The position numbers were made by a program, and so were the translations under genes. DNA of 56,119 nucleotides from Salinarimonadaceae bacterium (GTDB taxonomy: Bacteria > Pseudomonadota > Alphaproteobacteria > Rhizobiales > Beijerinckiaceae). The stretch spans positions 1 through 56,119 of the forward strand of contig REDO01000158.1 in the NCBI GenBank assembly GCA_007693435.1, given 5' to 3'. Positions 1-7,999 of the stretch are shown in pieces. The stretch's first letter is position 1. Each line of letters begins with the position of its first letter. Below the pieces are notes generated by a model. That model saw only the letters and a program-made list of their open reading frames with translations. It did no database searches and had not been told where the DNA came from.

Positions 1-54
1 CCTGCGACCCTCTGCTCCCAAAGCAGATGCGCTACCAGGCTGCGCTACGCCCCG
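1..54 (-). tRNA. tRNA-Pro(TGG), 3' part missing
   Basis: Read on the minus strand, the fragment starts with CGGGGCGTAGCGCAG (acceptor 5' strand and D-stem). The D-loop CCTGGTAGCG follows, then an anticodon arm with loop TTTGGGA, which gives anticodon TGG. It ends in the first bases of the T-arm (GGTCGCAGG), and the rest lies left of the window. This is the usual alphaproteobacterial tRNA-Pro(TGG) layout. It is probably a host gene at the prophage border, but the phage genes lie on its 5' side, which is not the usual geometry for integration into a tRNA 3' end. Confidence 0.85.
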
Positions 55-308
55 ACATTGTCCCGACGCTTGCGGTGTAAGGATTCCTGAGAAGGGATGC
101 AAGCGGAAAGACAAGGTGAGAACGGAACGGAACGGAACCATTTGGAGGCAGTCGGGACCAAAATTCCCGACCAAATCCCCGACCAAGTGTTTTTCGTGTG
201 GATAGGTGCGTGGGAGATCAGCCCCCGATCTCACCTTTGGGTCTTCAAAAGTGTGACTGCGGCTTTCGCCGTCTTGCAAGCTGGGCGTGTGCGCGGCATG
301 ATTGCCCA
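55..308. other. intergenic spacer with short repeats, possible att-flanking region
   Basis: I see no convincing gene here. The spacer has a tandem GGAAC repeat near 122-138. It also has an inverted repeat GTCGGGA/TCCCGAC at 151-157 and 165-171, followed by a direct repeat of the second arm (CCCGACCAA at 166-174 and again at 178-186). Such short repeats next to a tRNA can be recombinase arm sites, but there is no integrase in the window to support this. Confidence 0.35.
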
Positions 309-977
309 ATGAGCCGTATTATTCTCGCGCTGGGTTTTGCCCTAGCCACCGCCCTCCCCGCGCACTCCGCACAGATTTCCGGCGTCGCCTCTGTGACGGA
401 TGGCGACACGATTACGATCGGGGCGGTGAGGATCAGGATCCACGGGATCGATGCGCCAGAGGCCGGGCAGCAGTGCCGGCGTCAGTCCGGGCGCTCGTGG
501 CAGTGCGGGACGGCCGCGACAAACCGGATGGCCGAGATCGCGGACGGACGCGCCGCCGATTGCGAAGTGAGGGATCGCGACGTCTACGGGCGCATCATCG
601 CAGTTTGCTATGTCGATGGCGTCGACGTCGGCGGCGCCTTGATCGACGAAGGGCTTGCATGGGCGTTCCTGCGCTACAGCGAGGATTATGCAGAGCGCGA
701 GGCCACGGCCAGATCAGCACGGCTGGGGATTTGGGATGGCAAGTCCGAGGCGCCATGGGATTATCGCGCCAATCGCTGGGAGCGCGCCGCAGCAGCCGCG
801 CCGACGCCGGGGTGCCCGATCAAGGGCAACATCAATCGTCAGGGCGAGAAGATCTATCACACGCCGTGGTCGCCTTGGTATGACCGGACGCAGATCGATG
901 AGAGCCGGGGCCAGCGCTGGTTCTGCGACGAGGCGGAGGCCGTCGATGCGGGATGGAGGCCGGCGCGATGGCGTTGA
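309..977 (+). CDS. secreted SNase-like (thermonuclease family) nuclease
   Basis: This is a 222-residue protein with an N-terminal signal peptide (about residues 1-21, ending ALPAHSA). A staphylococcal-nuclease-like domain follows. It carries DGDT at 31-34, GIDAPE at 46-51 and YGR at 93-95, the positions of the Ca-binding aspartates and one catalytic arginine of the family. The C-terminal 55 residues (KGNIN, KIYH, RWFCDE, GWR) match the tail domain common to many bacterial secreted SNase homologues. The start at 309 is chosen because the signal peptide begins there; upstream in-frame codons do not look protein-like. Its stop overlaps the ATG of the next small gene. It is probably a nuclease exported by the lysogen, i.e. 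an accessory (moron) gene, or it could be a host gene at the border. Confidence 0.8.
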   Translation: MSRIILALGFALATALPAHSAQISGVASVTDGDTITIGAVRIRIHGIDAPEAGQQCRRQSGRSWQCGTAATNRMAEIADGRAADCEVRDRDVYGRIIAVCYVDGVDVGGALIDEGLAWAFLRYSEDYAEREATARSARLGIWDGKSEAPWDYRANRWERAAAAAPTPGCPIKGNINRQGEKIYHTPWSPWYDRTQIDESRGQRWFCDEAEAVDAGWRPARWR

Positions 978-1069
978 GGCAAGCCGCGCTGCGAGCCCGG
1001 ATCGCGGTCTGGTCTGCCCTTGCTCTCGGCGCCACGACGATCGGGCTCGCAGTTTGGCTCGCGCGTTAA
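968..1069 (+). CDS. 33-residue single-span membrane peptide
   Basis: A short frame starts at an ATG that overlaps the last codons of the nuclease gene. It encodes a basic N-terminus (ALRQAALRAR) followed by one hydrophobic helix of about 20 residues. There is no recognisable family. The tight overlap suggests translational coupling to the nuclease. It ends ten bases before the convergent lysis-region gene. Confidence 0.45.
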   Translation: MALRQAALRARIAVWSALALGATTIGLAVWLAR

Positions 1070-1078
1070 CGAGCAGCG

Positions 1079-1552
1079 TCAGTTTTCCGGGGTCACCCGA
1101 AACTGGATATCGGGCATCCTTTGCGTGACGGGCCAGAAGCGATGGACCGGGTTGCAGGTGTGCACGAGGATCTCACGAAGACGCGCCGTCCCTGGGCGCA
1201 TTCCGGGCGGGACAGGCGTGGTTTCGATAAATGGCTCCTCGGCCCCTACTGACACCCTCCCCGCGCTGAACGAAACGTCTTCCAGGCGGAATAGCACCCC
1301 GCCCGCGTCAATGATCGATCGCTCCAAGGTGAGATGGCAGGGATCGAATCGTGTCGTGGTGTGGCGGACGCGGACGGTCCCGCCGGCCGGCACCTCTGGA
1401 GTGAGCAGTTCAACGCTCTCGACGCGGATCGGCGGCTCGCGCTGCGCCGTCCAGTAGCCGGCCAGACCCGCCCAAAACGCGATCAGGCAGAGTGCGAGAG
1501 ATGCCACCCCTCGCCAGAGAAAATTCAAGGCCATCCTGTGATCTGAAATCAT
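1079..1552 (-). CDS. membrane-anchored hypothetical protein at the end of the lysis cassette
   Basis: This is a 157-residue protein. A short cytoplasmic N-terminus is followed by one membrane helix at about residues 13-33 (SLALCLIAFWAGLAGYW) and a soluble domain with two cysteines. The ATG at 1552 overlaps the stop of the upstream gene (ATGA), which fixes the start better than the longer in-frame alternatives. I do not recognise a family. Its position last in a holin-spanin cluster suggests an accessory lysis role or a late-expressed membrane protein, but no motif proves it. Confidence 0.6.
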   Translation of the reverse strand: MISDHRMALNFLWRGVASLALCLIAFWAGLAGYWTAQREPPIRVESVELLTPEVPAGGTVRVRHTTTRFDPCHLTLERSIIDAGGVLFRLEDVSFSAGRVSVGAEEPFIETTPVPPGMRPGTARLREILVHTCNPVHRFWPVTQRMPDIQFRVTPEN

Positions 1553-1800
1553 CAGCCCCATCCCATCAACTTTGAGAACTGGTCTTTCACCTTCACGATG
1601 GAGTCGCCCAGCATCGCCATGCCGACGAATGCGCCGAGGATCGTGACCAGCGTCCATTTGAAAAATTTCCCGATCGTAAGCGTCGCCTTGGCGAGCCGCA
1701 TGCCTTCGGACAGAAGCCCGATATCCTCCGGGCGCAAATCCCGGAGGAACCTCTGCGTCTCGATCGGGAGTTCGGAGAATTTGGGTTCGTTATCAGGCAA
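1552..1800 (-). CDS. small holin-like membrane protein of the lysis cassette
   Basis: The protein is about 82 residues long. An acidic N-terminal half contains LRPEDIGLLSEG, and one membrane helix follows (about residues 50-70, WTLVTILGAFVGMAMLG) with a short charged tail. There is no ATG before the conserved part. I chose a TTG at 1800 because a G-rich stretch precedes it and it lies just after the stop codon of the o-spanin gene; TTG at 1830 or 1860 are alternatives. Proteins of this pattern often lie beside Rz/Rz1 genes in alphaproteobacterial prophages, which fits an accessory holin or antiholin. The function is inferred from context. Confidence 0.55.
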   Translation of the reverse strand: MPDNEPKFSELPIETQRFLRDLRPEDIGLLSEGMRLAKATLTIGKFFKWTLVTILGAFVGMAMLGDSIVKVKDQFSKLMGWG

Positions 1801-1811
1801 TTTCGCCCCCG

Positions 1812-2066
1812 CTATGTTTCGGCGTGGCAAGAGCGGGCCTCGTCTCGCGCGCGTAGCCAATCCGGCACGATGATCTCAGCGAGTACGGAGCCCGCCGGCT
1901 GAGCGTCGATCTCGTCGGCCGCCCTGCGCTGCGTCTCCCGGTCGATCGGCGTCACCGTCCCGCAGCGCACGACCACGACGTCACGCGTCGCCGTCACGCA
2001 GCCGGGCAGAAACACTGTCACGAGTGCGAGGGCGAGCATTCGCCTCGGCCATGCGACGTTCGGCAT
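1812..2066 (-). CDS. o-spanin (Rz1-like outer-membrane lipoprotein)
   Basis: This is an 84-residue protein with a lipoprotein signal: a basic start (WPRR), a hydrophobic stretch (MLALALVTVFL) and the lipobox LPGC near residue 23. The mature part is short, as in Rz1-type o-spanins, which span the periplasm with an inner-membrane partner and fuse the two membranes in the last step of lysis. The start at 2066 lies inside the i-spanin gene in another frame, a typical Rz/Rz1 architecture. A shorter start at 2042 is possible. Confidence 0.7.
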   Translation of the reverse strand: MPNVAWPRRMLALALVTVFLPGCVTATRDVVVVRCGTVTPIDRETQRRAADEIDAQPAGSVLAEIIVPDWLRARDEARSCHAET

Positions 2067-2205
2067 CCGCCGTCTCCCTGTTGACCGCCGCAGCGCTCTC
2101 CGCCCGGCCGCGCTCAGTGGCGTCCTGGCGGGCGCTTTGGTCCCGCCAGAACTGTGTGACGATGCTGGCAATGACCCCGCCCAGCCAGGACAAGAACCCG
2201 CTCAT
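1981..2205 (-). CDS. i-spanin (Rz-like) inner-membrane protein
   Basis: This is a 74-residue protein with an N-terminal membrane anchor (FLSWLGGVIASIVTQFW). A charged, helix-forming periplasmic segment rich in Arg, Glu and Ala follows. Its ATG overlaps the holin stop (ATGA), and its last 86 bases are shared with the o-spanin gene in a different frame. It is short for an Rz protein, but topology and gene arrangement agree with an i-spanin. Confidence 0.65.
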   Translation of the reverse strand: MSGFLSWLGGVIASIVTQFWRDQSARQDATERGRAESAAAVNRETADAERRMAEANARPRTRDSVSARLRDGDA

Positions 2206-2639
2206 TGCGGGAGCCGGGCCTCTATCATCTCGGCGAGGCGCTTAGGCGTAATGCCGAAATGCGCCAGCGCTTGCGGTGCGGAATCCATCGCGTATTGCGC
2301 GCCGAAAGCGATCGCTTCGCGCTTCACGTCGACACTGAGGTTCATCTGCCCCTTCATGTATCGGGTCTGCTCCAGCCCATAGGCGACGGCGCGCGCGAGC
2401 ACCTGGTCGACAACCTCCCTGCGCTCTGCGTCAACGCGCAGGCCGATGAGTGCAAGGAGGCGATAGACGAGCCACGAGACCAGCGCGGCGATGACCGGCG
2501 TCAGAACCTCGATCGCCATCGAGAGGATCGGCGTGAAGTCGAGGATCGTGCTGCCATCGGCAGCCAGCGCGGCGCCCGCGATGAGGAGCGGGGCGACAAG
2601 CGTAACGAGCGCCAGAGCGCTCCAGCGGAATGCGGTCAT
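2202..2639 (-). CDS. putative holin
   Basis: This is a 145-residue protein. An N-terminal hydrophobic segment with a signal-peptide-like end (LIAGAALAADG) is followed by a second membrane helix (VLTPVIAALVSWLVYRLLALIGL) and an amphipathic C-terminal half (DAERREVVDQVLARAVAYGLEQ). This resembles phage holins of the LLH class, which form the membrane lesion that releases endolysin. The ATG at 2639 has a GGAGA ribosome site upstream on the minus strand. It is the first gene after the endolysin in transcription order, apart from the inserted HNH gene. Confidence 0.7.
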   Translation of the reverse strand: MTAFRWSALALVTLVAPLLIAGAALAADGSTILDFTPILSMAIEVLTPVIAALVSWLVYRLLALIGLRVDAERREVVDQVLARAVAYGLEQTRYMKGQMNLSVDVKREAIAFGAQYAMDSAPQALAHFGITPKRLAEMIEARLPQ

Positions 2640-2699
2640 GGTCGTGTCTCCAGAGGATCTAGGGTTGAATTTCGGCAAGGGCATGCGCACTTCAGCCGA

Positions 2700-3226
2700 A
2701 TGCTAAAGCGCCCATTCAGTCGGTTTTCAGAAGTCTCGCAAAGCGTGCTTGCCGCTTTCGAGTTTCACGTCATCCCCGAGCCCAACAGTGGATGTTGGCT
2801 TTGGACCGGCCCCAATTTCGCGAAACGCGGCGGTTACGGCAGCTTCACGATGCGGTCTGCTGGTCTTGTCGGCCGCCGCGCTCACCGCGTTGCTTGGAGC
2901 CTCTACTGCGGGGCAGTCGATGACGATATCCACGTTCTGCATAGCTGCGACACCCCAAGCTGCGTGAACCCGGCGCATCTTTTTTGGGGACTCAGTCATC
3001 CAACATGGAAGACAAATGCAAGAAACTCCGCCAGAATCGCGGGAACTCGCACGGTCGCAGAAAAATTGACGAAGAAACCGCAATTGCGATCCGCATGGAT
3101 CCACGAAGTTATTCTGCGATCGCTACGGCTTTTGGAGTTTCTGTCCCCACCGTCTCTGACATCAAACGCGGAAAATCGTGGTCACATCTCGGACCTTCGG
3201 TTGGACGTTATAAGCGCGCGGCTTGA
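2700..3226 (+). pseudogene. HNH homing-type endonuclease, frameshifted at a T6 tract
   Basis: The first part reads GCWLWTG, AHRVAW, HVLHSCD and CVNPAHLF, the canonical HNH core of phage intergenic endonucleases (AHR helix, first HNH His, zinc-like CxxPxCVNP, final NPAHL). The family continues with FLGT, but here the frame is lost at TTTTTT (2979-2984). The remaining C-terminal part (RNRGNSHGRRKI, then SYSAIATAFGVSVPTVSDI, a helix-turn-helix DNA-binding tail) continues in the next frame to 3226. One extra T would restore a 175-residue protein. The gene lies on the opposite strand between holin and endolysin, as expected for a mobile endonuclease. The frameshift may be a real inactivation, slippage, or an assembly error. 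Confidence 0.75.
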
Positions 3227-4032
3227 ATATGCATCCAATCTATGTCGCGGGCCTTTCCGAGTGAGAGCCATCCCTCCTCGGTCCAGAAGCGCCAGAACGC
3301 TTCGTATTCCGGCCGAGCGAGATGCGCTCGCGTCCGGTTCCAGTTGAGCTGGTTGCGCTCCGGATCGAAGTCGATCGCGATGCCCCAGCTATGCATCGAG
3401 TAGGCGGAGCCGCCGCGCATCTTGCGGACGTTGAGGCAGCCGCCGAACCTGTCGAGATGGAGGCGCTTGATCTCGGCCTCCCCGTAATGAGACAGGATGC
3501 GGCCGAAGATCCGGGCGGCGCTGTCGTGCGCCTTTTCGTGGATCGAGAACCGGGTGATCGGCGTCCGGAGATCCCACGCCAACCGCATCTGGAACGGAAG
3601 CTGGAGCATCGCCTGGTTCTGCCCGACGGCGCCGTAGTGACGGGTGACCTCGTTCTGCCGCGGCCACGTCGTCTTCACCGGATCCGGGAAGCGCGAATCG
3701 TGTACCTGCGGCAGCATGAGCAGGTCGCGCGAGGTGTCCGGCGCGAGCCCTTGGATGTGTCGGCGATAGGCGTCGTAGGCGAAACGGGTCTGCGGCCCCA
3801 CGAGCCCGTCGATCACGCCAACCTCGATGCCGACCGACCACATCACGAGCTGCTCGCCGGCGACACGGCGCCGGGCCGGTCCCCAGCGACGCCAGCCCGA
3901 CTGCACCCGGGCGTCGTTGCGCTCGAGCAGCGCGTCGATCGCCGCATAGCTTTGCGGTCCGATCGCGCCGTCGATGCGGCCGCCATACAGGCCAAGCGCC
4001 TGCAACGCCCGCTGGAGTGCGTGCGCGTCCAT
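3208..4032 (-). CDS. endolysin: peptidoglycan-binding repeats plus M15 peptidase domain
   Basis: This is a 274-residue protein. Two N-terminal segments (DGAIGPQSYAAID and DGLVGPQTRFAYD) resemble peptidoglycan-binding repeats. The C-terminal half has the M15 L-Ala-D-Glu/D-Ala carboxypeptidase zinc signature SMHSWGIAIDFD (about 212-223) and the final histidine motif DWMHIQ near the end. It would cut peptide bridges of the cell wall at lysis. There is no signal peptide, so export would need the holin. The ribosome site AGGAG is 5-6 bases before the ATG. The 3' end overlaps the HNH gene on the other strand. Confidence 0.9.
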   Translation of the reverse strand: MDAHALQRALQALGLYGGRIDGAIGPQSYAAIDALLERNDARVQSGWRRWGPARRRVAGEQLVMWSVGIEVGVIDGLVGPQTRFAYDAYRRHIQGLAPDTSRDLLMLPQVHDSRFPDPVKTTWPRQNEVTRHYGAVGQNQAMLQLPFQMRLAWDLRTPITRFSIHEKAHDSAARIFGRILSHYGEAEIKRLHLDRFGGCLNVRKMRGGSAYSMHSWGIAIDFDPERNQLNWNRTRAHLARPEYEAFWRFWTEEGWLSLGKARDIDWMHIQAARL

Positions 4033-4076
4033 ATCGTTCTCCTTGATGATCTCTGTTGGCGCCCGCCGAGCGGGGG

Positions 4077-5114
4077 CTAGCGCGTGTCTTTCCCGGCCTC
4101 GCCGGAAGGCTTCTTGATCGTGAGCGTGGTTTCGAACCCGCCCTTCTTGGTCACGCTATGGTCGACGGCGTCGATCGTGTATTCGCCGTCGACGCCCGGG
4201 CGCGTGCCCGACACGATGCATGTCGCTTCCGGCTCCGCTGCGTAGTCGCCAAGGATCACGACCGTGCCGGATCCCTTCTCGCGCTCCGACTCCTTCGCCG
4301 AGCTCGCGGCGCGGTCTCGCGCAGTGCTTTGGTCCGCCTCTGGCGTCTGGAGCCCGAGTTGGACGTCGGCCGCGCCGCCTCTGACTTCGACGGTCTCTTC
4401 CATCCACTGCGCGGTTTCGCGGTCGTAGTAGCGTGTCCGGACGGACTGATACTGCGGCCTCCCGATCAGCGGGGAGATATCCCAAACTTTCAGGTTCCTG
4501 AATCGAGCGGCGATCACCGGCGTCAGCTCCGCGCCCGTCGCGGATATCCCCTCGTTTCGTGGCGAGAAGAACGCACGCTCGCCGATGACTTGGAATGTGG
4601 CGCCGAGTTCCGCCGCCATCCGCTGCCCCCATGCCTGGAAGCTCTCGCTCTGGATGATCCAGTAGGGGCGCGTGATCTGCGCGAGGGATCCGAGCACCTC
4701 GACGCCAAGTCCGGCTTTCCCGCCCCACTCCCGCGCGACATCCGCAAAGGTGGCGTCGTCTTTGTGCCCGAGGATCTGCTGCTTGATCTTGCCCTTCTGG
4801 TCGGCTGAGTTGGCGCTGATCGTGAGTTCTGATCCGCTCCCCTTGCCCCCACGCGAATTCACGTCATTGACAGTTCCCTCGAACACGACGTCGGCACCGT
4901 CGCCCTCATGGCCGAGATGGATCTGGATCTTCGACTCGTCGGTCGGCAGGGCGATGATGCCCTCGGGGTCCGCGAGAAGGATCTCGGCCGTGTGCGAGGA
5001 CTGCTTGGCCTTTTTCGACACACGGATCGACTTAACGAGCGGTCGAAATCGAGACGTGAAGTCATTCCCGTCGATGATCACGACGTAGATCGGTTTCCGC
5101 CAGCCCTCGAACAT
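4077..5114 (-). CDS. D: P2 gpD-like baseplate hub protein (late control D family)
   Basis: This is a 345-residue protein. It starts MFEGWRKPIYVVIIDG and contains the gpD-type features NDFTSRF, a conserved LLADPEG segment and the C-terminal TCIVSGTRPGVDGEY. It forms the hub of the contractile-tail baseplate, between the tube and the spike. Length is typical for the family. It lies directly after the X and U genes, the P2 order U-X-D. Confidence 0.88.
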   Translation of the reverse strand: MFEGWRKPIYVVIIDGNDFTSRFRPLVKSIRVSKKAKQSSHTAEILLADPEGIIALPTDESKIQIHLGHEGDGADVVFEGTVNDVNSRGGKGSGSELTISANSADQKGKIKQQILGHKDDATFADVAREWGGKAGLGVEVLGSLAQITRPYWIIQSESFQAWGQRMAAELGATFQVIGERAFFSPRNEGISATGAELTPVIAARFRNLKVWDISPLIGRPQYQSVRTRYYDRETAQWMEETVEVRGGAADVQLGLQTPEADQSTARDRAASSAKESEREKGSGTVVILGDYAAEPEATCIVSGTRPGVDGEYTIDAVDHSVTKKGGFETTLTIKKPSGEAGKDTR

Positions 5115-5117
5115 CCG

Positions 5118-5348
5118 TCACCCCCAGAGCCGGACGACACGGCGGCGAGGCGCCGTCGAAGGCGCATCCAGCGGGAACACGATCTGGATGCCCACCGGGA
5201 GGACAGGGCCGACATCGGCCAGCCCAGGGTTCATCTCGTAGACGCGCTCCACGTAGCCTTCCGGCTTCCGGCGAAACAGCCGCCATACGAGTAGCGAAAC
5301 CGTCAGCCCTTCGCTCTCGATCGTCACCAGCTTCGTGCTCGATCTCAT
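5118..5348 (-). CDS. X: P2 gpX-like tail protein
   Basis: This is a 76-residue protein with the gpX pattern: TIESEGLTVSLLVWR, then YVERVYEMNPGLAD, then LPVGIQIVFP. The family has a LysM-like fold and caps the baseplate hub. Its ATG overlaps the stop of the U gene by four bases, and the D gene follows three bases after its stop. Confidence 0.85.
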   Translation of the reverse strand: MRSSTKLVTIESEGLTVSLLVWRLFRRKPEGYVERVYEMNPGLADVGPVLPVGIQIVFPLDAPSTAPRRRVVRLWG

Positions 5349-5761
5349 TGGAACAGCCTGAAGATGGACGGCGCGAGCCCGGCGCTAGGAGATCCCGCCG
5401 AACGGAGCGACACCTTCACCGTAATCTCCCTGCCGACGCCGCCGCCGTTGAGGGTCGCATGATCTTCCTCGACGTCCTCGATGACGAACCAACCCAACGG
5501 GGTGAAGTCGCCGCGGATCACCGGCAGGGGAAGCATCTGATCCCGTGCGATCTTGAGCGCCTCGAGGCCGCCGAGCCCGCCGAAGTGCTCCGGATGGATG
5601 GTGATCTGGAGGTTCAGCACCGCATTTCCGGGGCCCATATCCTCGAGCACCGGCTCCACGCCGAGAACATCATGAGACGCGAACGGGATCGGTCGCCCTC
5701 CCCCATGGGCGCCGAGATTGAGCGCGATATCGCACATTACCGGCCCGATCATCATCAGCAT
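5345..5761 (-). CDS. U: P2 gpU-like tail terminator/completion protein
   Basis: This is a 138-residue protein of the gpU family. It has an N-terminal MLMMIGP, a middle AHGGGRPIPFASHDVLG and LEALKIARDQMLPLPVI with GWFVIEDV. The family product acts at the end of tail assembly. The ATG shares one base with the stop of the tape-measure gene (TGATG), so the two are translationally coupled. Confidence 0.85.
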   Translation of the reverse strand: MLMMIGPVMCDIALNLGAHGGGRPIPFASHDVLGVEPVLEDMGPGNAVLNLQITIHPEHFGGLGGLEALKIARDQMLPLPVIRGDFTPLGWFVIEDVEEDHATLNGGGVGREITVKVSLRSAGSPSAGLAPSIFRLFQ

Positions 5762-7989
5762 CAGGGGCTAACTCCGTAATCGCTGAAGGCGGAGCTGAGA
5801 TCAGCATCTACACCGCTCCTTGTAGACCGGGCGAGACCCTGAGCCGTTTGCAAACCGCTGATCAGCCTCTCGACGAGCGAGACGCTTTCCTGCAGATCAC
5901 CATTGTCGACGGTGAGCCGATTAGGGGTATTTATGGTTTCGCGGAGCGTATCGGCATCCTGTTGAGCGTCGGAGAAAAGCCAGCGGAGCATGCCGCGCGG
6001 GCTCGTATCGGTCTCGACACTCTTAGCGATCACATCTCGCAACCACTGCGCGATCGCCGCGCCCTGCTCCCGGTTCTTCTCACCCATGGCCCTCTGGTGA
6101 GCGACCTGCTCTTCGTAGGTTGAGCCTGGTGTGTCCCCGGCCATCGTGACCAAGGCCCCGACACCGGCGCCTACACCAGCACCGATCCTGAAAAGTCGGG
6201 AAAGGATCCCAGCCGTGCCTGCGCCGGCAGCACCTGCCCCGGCCGCTGCGGCTCCAGCTTTCCCGACAACCCCCTGTCCGCCTAACGCCGCCGCCGCGGC
6301 CGTGAGAGCAGCGGCGGAGCCCTTCAGCGCCGCCCCGGCCGTGATAAGCCCCCAGACCGCGCCAAGGATCCTGGCCGAGGCCCAGGCACCGCCGCCGATC
6401 ACCGCAGCGCCAAGCGTGAGGCTTCCCAGCCCGTCGGCTCCCTTTATGCCTTCGGCAAAGCGGCGGACGCCGTCCGCGAGGCCATTCAGCCCAGGGATGA
6501 TGACCGGGAAGACGTGCTGCCCGAGCTCGCCGGACAGGTCTCTCAGCGACGCCATCAGCGTCCCGAAGGCGATGAAGGGATCTTCGTTCCGGGCGTTCTG
6601 CGCATCGGCAGAACCGAGGGCGGCCCTGTACTGCTCAATGTTTTTGTCGATATTCGCTTCGGCAATGATCATGGCGGTCATGCCGCCGGCTGCGAGCCTG
6701 TGGGACATCAAACGACCCACGGCCTCGGCAACGTCACCCTGATTCGAGAGGTCCGTGCCGTGCTTTTCCAACAGCGGTGCGAGAACTTCGTTCGCCCATC
6801 TGTAGGGATCGGATACGAACAGATCGCGCTCGAGGAGCGTCTGGTTCTCGTCGCGCAGTCCGATCGCCTGCTGGCGCTGGAGATAGCGGGCCTGCGGGCC
6901 GGAGCCGATGGGCGTCACGAGGTTCCGATAAGCGCCGGCGAGGATCTGACCCATCCGGCCGGCGCCTTGGTCCTGCATAAGAGCCGGCAACGTGCTGGCC
7001 CAGAATTCCTCGCTCAGGCCATACCTCGCGACGTTCGCAGTCTGCGAGAAGGCCAGGTAATCCTCGATCGCGATTTCCTTGCCTTCGACCTGAGCCGCGC
7101 GCACGGCGCCTTCCATGATGCCCGCGATGGCCTTCGGCCCCATGCCGCTCAGGAGCTCGTTCTGGTTGGCCTGATCCATGGCGCGGAGAAACTGCCGAAC
7201 GCGATCCGCGGCCGGCCCCACGCCCTGCTCGGTCATGGTGGCGATCATGTTGCGGACGATCGGCTCCAGCATTGAGATGGCGTGATCTTCTCGGCCGCCG
7301 AAGAGCGTGTAGGACACCCGGCCGAGTTCCAATATCTCCGACTGGTCAACGGCGCCGTATTTGTACGCGAGCCGTGCCGCCTCTTCCGCCACCTGCTGGC
7401 CGTAGCTCTCGGGGATGTTGGCGAGCTTGTACTGATACTCGCGCCGCCCGCGTTCACCGGCAGCGCGGAAACCGGCGCGCCCGACGCGGCCCATCACATA
7501 GGCGCCGGTGCCGAGGCCCATCGCGGTCGCGACCGGGCTGACAACGCGCCTGTTGAAGCTCTGCATCAAGCGCTGGTGCTGACGTTCCGTCTGACGGATG
7601 CCCGCACGCACGTCGGCGAAATGGCCGAGCACGCCGTTCTTCCACGCAGCGATATTGCTGTTGCGCAGGCTCTTGTTCATGCTGTTGTCGCGGATGCGCC
7701 GCTGCAGATCATCCCAAGAGCGCCCAACCGCCCTCATCTCGTCGCGAGACAGTTTCAGGCGGTCGATCTGCCGCTGGAAGTTTGTCCCCCATGGCGCGTT
7801 TGCCATCGCCCGGAAGCGCCGGCCGAGCTCATCGACAGACCTTCCGACTCGATCGACATCGCCCGTCGACCGCCCGATCTCCCTTGCCGCTCGCTCGACG
7901 TCGCGCAGCGAGTTCACCGCCGTCCTTGCGCCAGCGGACACGTTGTCCTGCAGACGGAGGATCAGGTTTCCAATGAGCGTGCGGGCCAT
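5761..7989 (-). CDS. T: tail tape measure protein (P2 gpT-like)
   Basis: This is a 742-residue protein, the second longest of the tail module. The N-terminal part is charged and helical (RLQDNVSAGARTAVNSLRD). A conserved central region contains NQNELLSGMGPKA. A long Ala/Gly-rich hydrophobic stretch lies around residues 510-640. All are features of P2-type tape measures that set tail length and help DNA cross the membrane. It is flanked by the E/E' chaperone and by U, as in P2. Confidence 0.9.
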   Translation of the reverse strand: MARTLIGNLILRLQDNVSAGARTAVNSLRDVERAAREIGRSTGDVDRVGRSVDELGRRFRAMANAPWGTNFQRQIDRLKLSRDEMRAVGRSWDDLQRRIRDNSMNKSLRNSNIAAWKNGVLGHFADVRAGIRQTERQHQRLMQSFNRRVVSPVATAMGLGTGAYVMGRVGRAGFRAAGERGRREYQYKLANIPESYGQQVAEEAARLAYKYGAVDQSEILELGRVSYTLFGGREDHAISMLEPIVRNMIATMTEQGVGPAADRVRQFLRAMDQANQNELLSGMGPKAIAGIMEGAVRAAQVEGKEIAIEDYLAFSQTANVARYGLSEEFWASTLPALMQDQGAGRMGQILAGAYRNLVTPIGSGPQARYLQRQQAIGLRDENQTLLERDLFVSDPYRWANEVLAPLLEKHGTDLSNQGDVAEAVGRLMSHRLAAGGMTAMIIAEANIDKNIEQYRAALGSADAQNARNEDPFIAFGTLMASLRDLSGELGQHVFPVIIPGLNGLADGVRRFAEGIKGADGLGSLTLGAAVIGGGAWASARILGAVWGLITAGAALKGSAAALTAAAAALGGQGVVGKAGAAAAGAGAAGAGTAGILSRLFRIGAGVGAGVGALVTMAGDTPGSTYEEQVAHQRAMGEKNREQGAAIAQWLRDVIAKSVETDTSPRGMLRWLFSDAQQDADTLRETINTPNRLTVDNGDLQESVSLVERLISGLQTAQGLARSTRSGVDADLSSAFSDYGVSP

Positions 7990-7999
7990 GGTCTACCGA

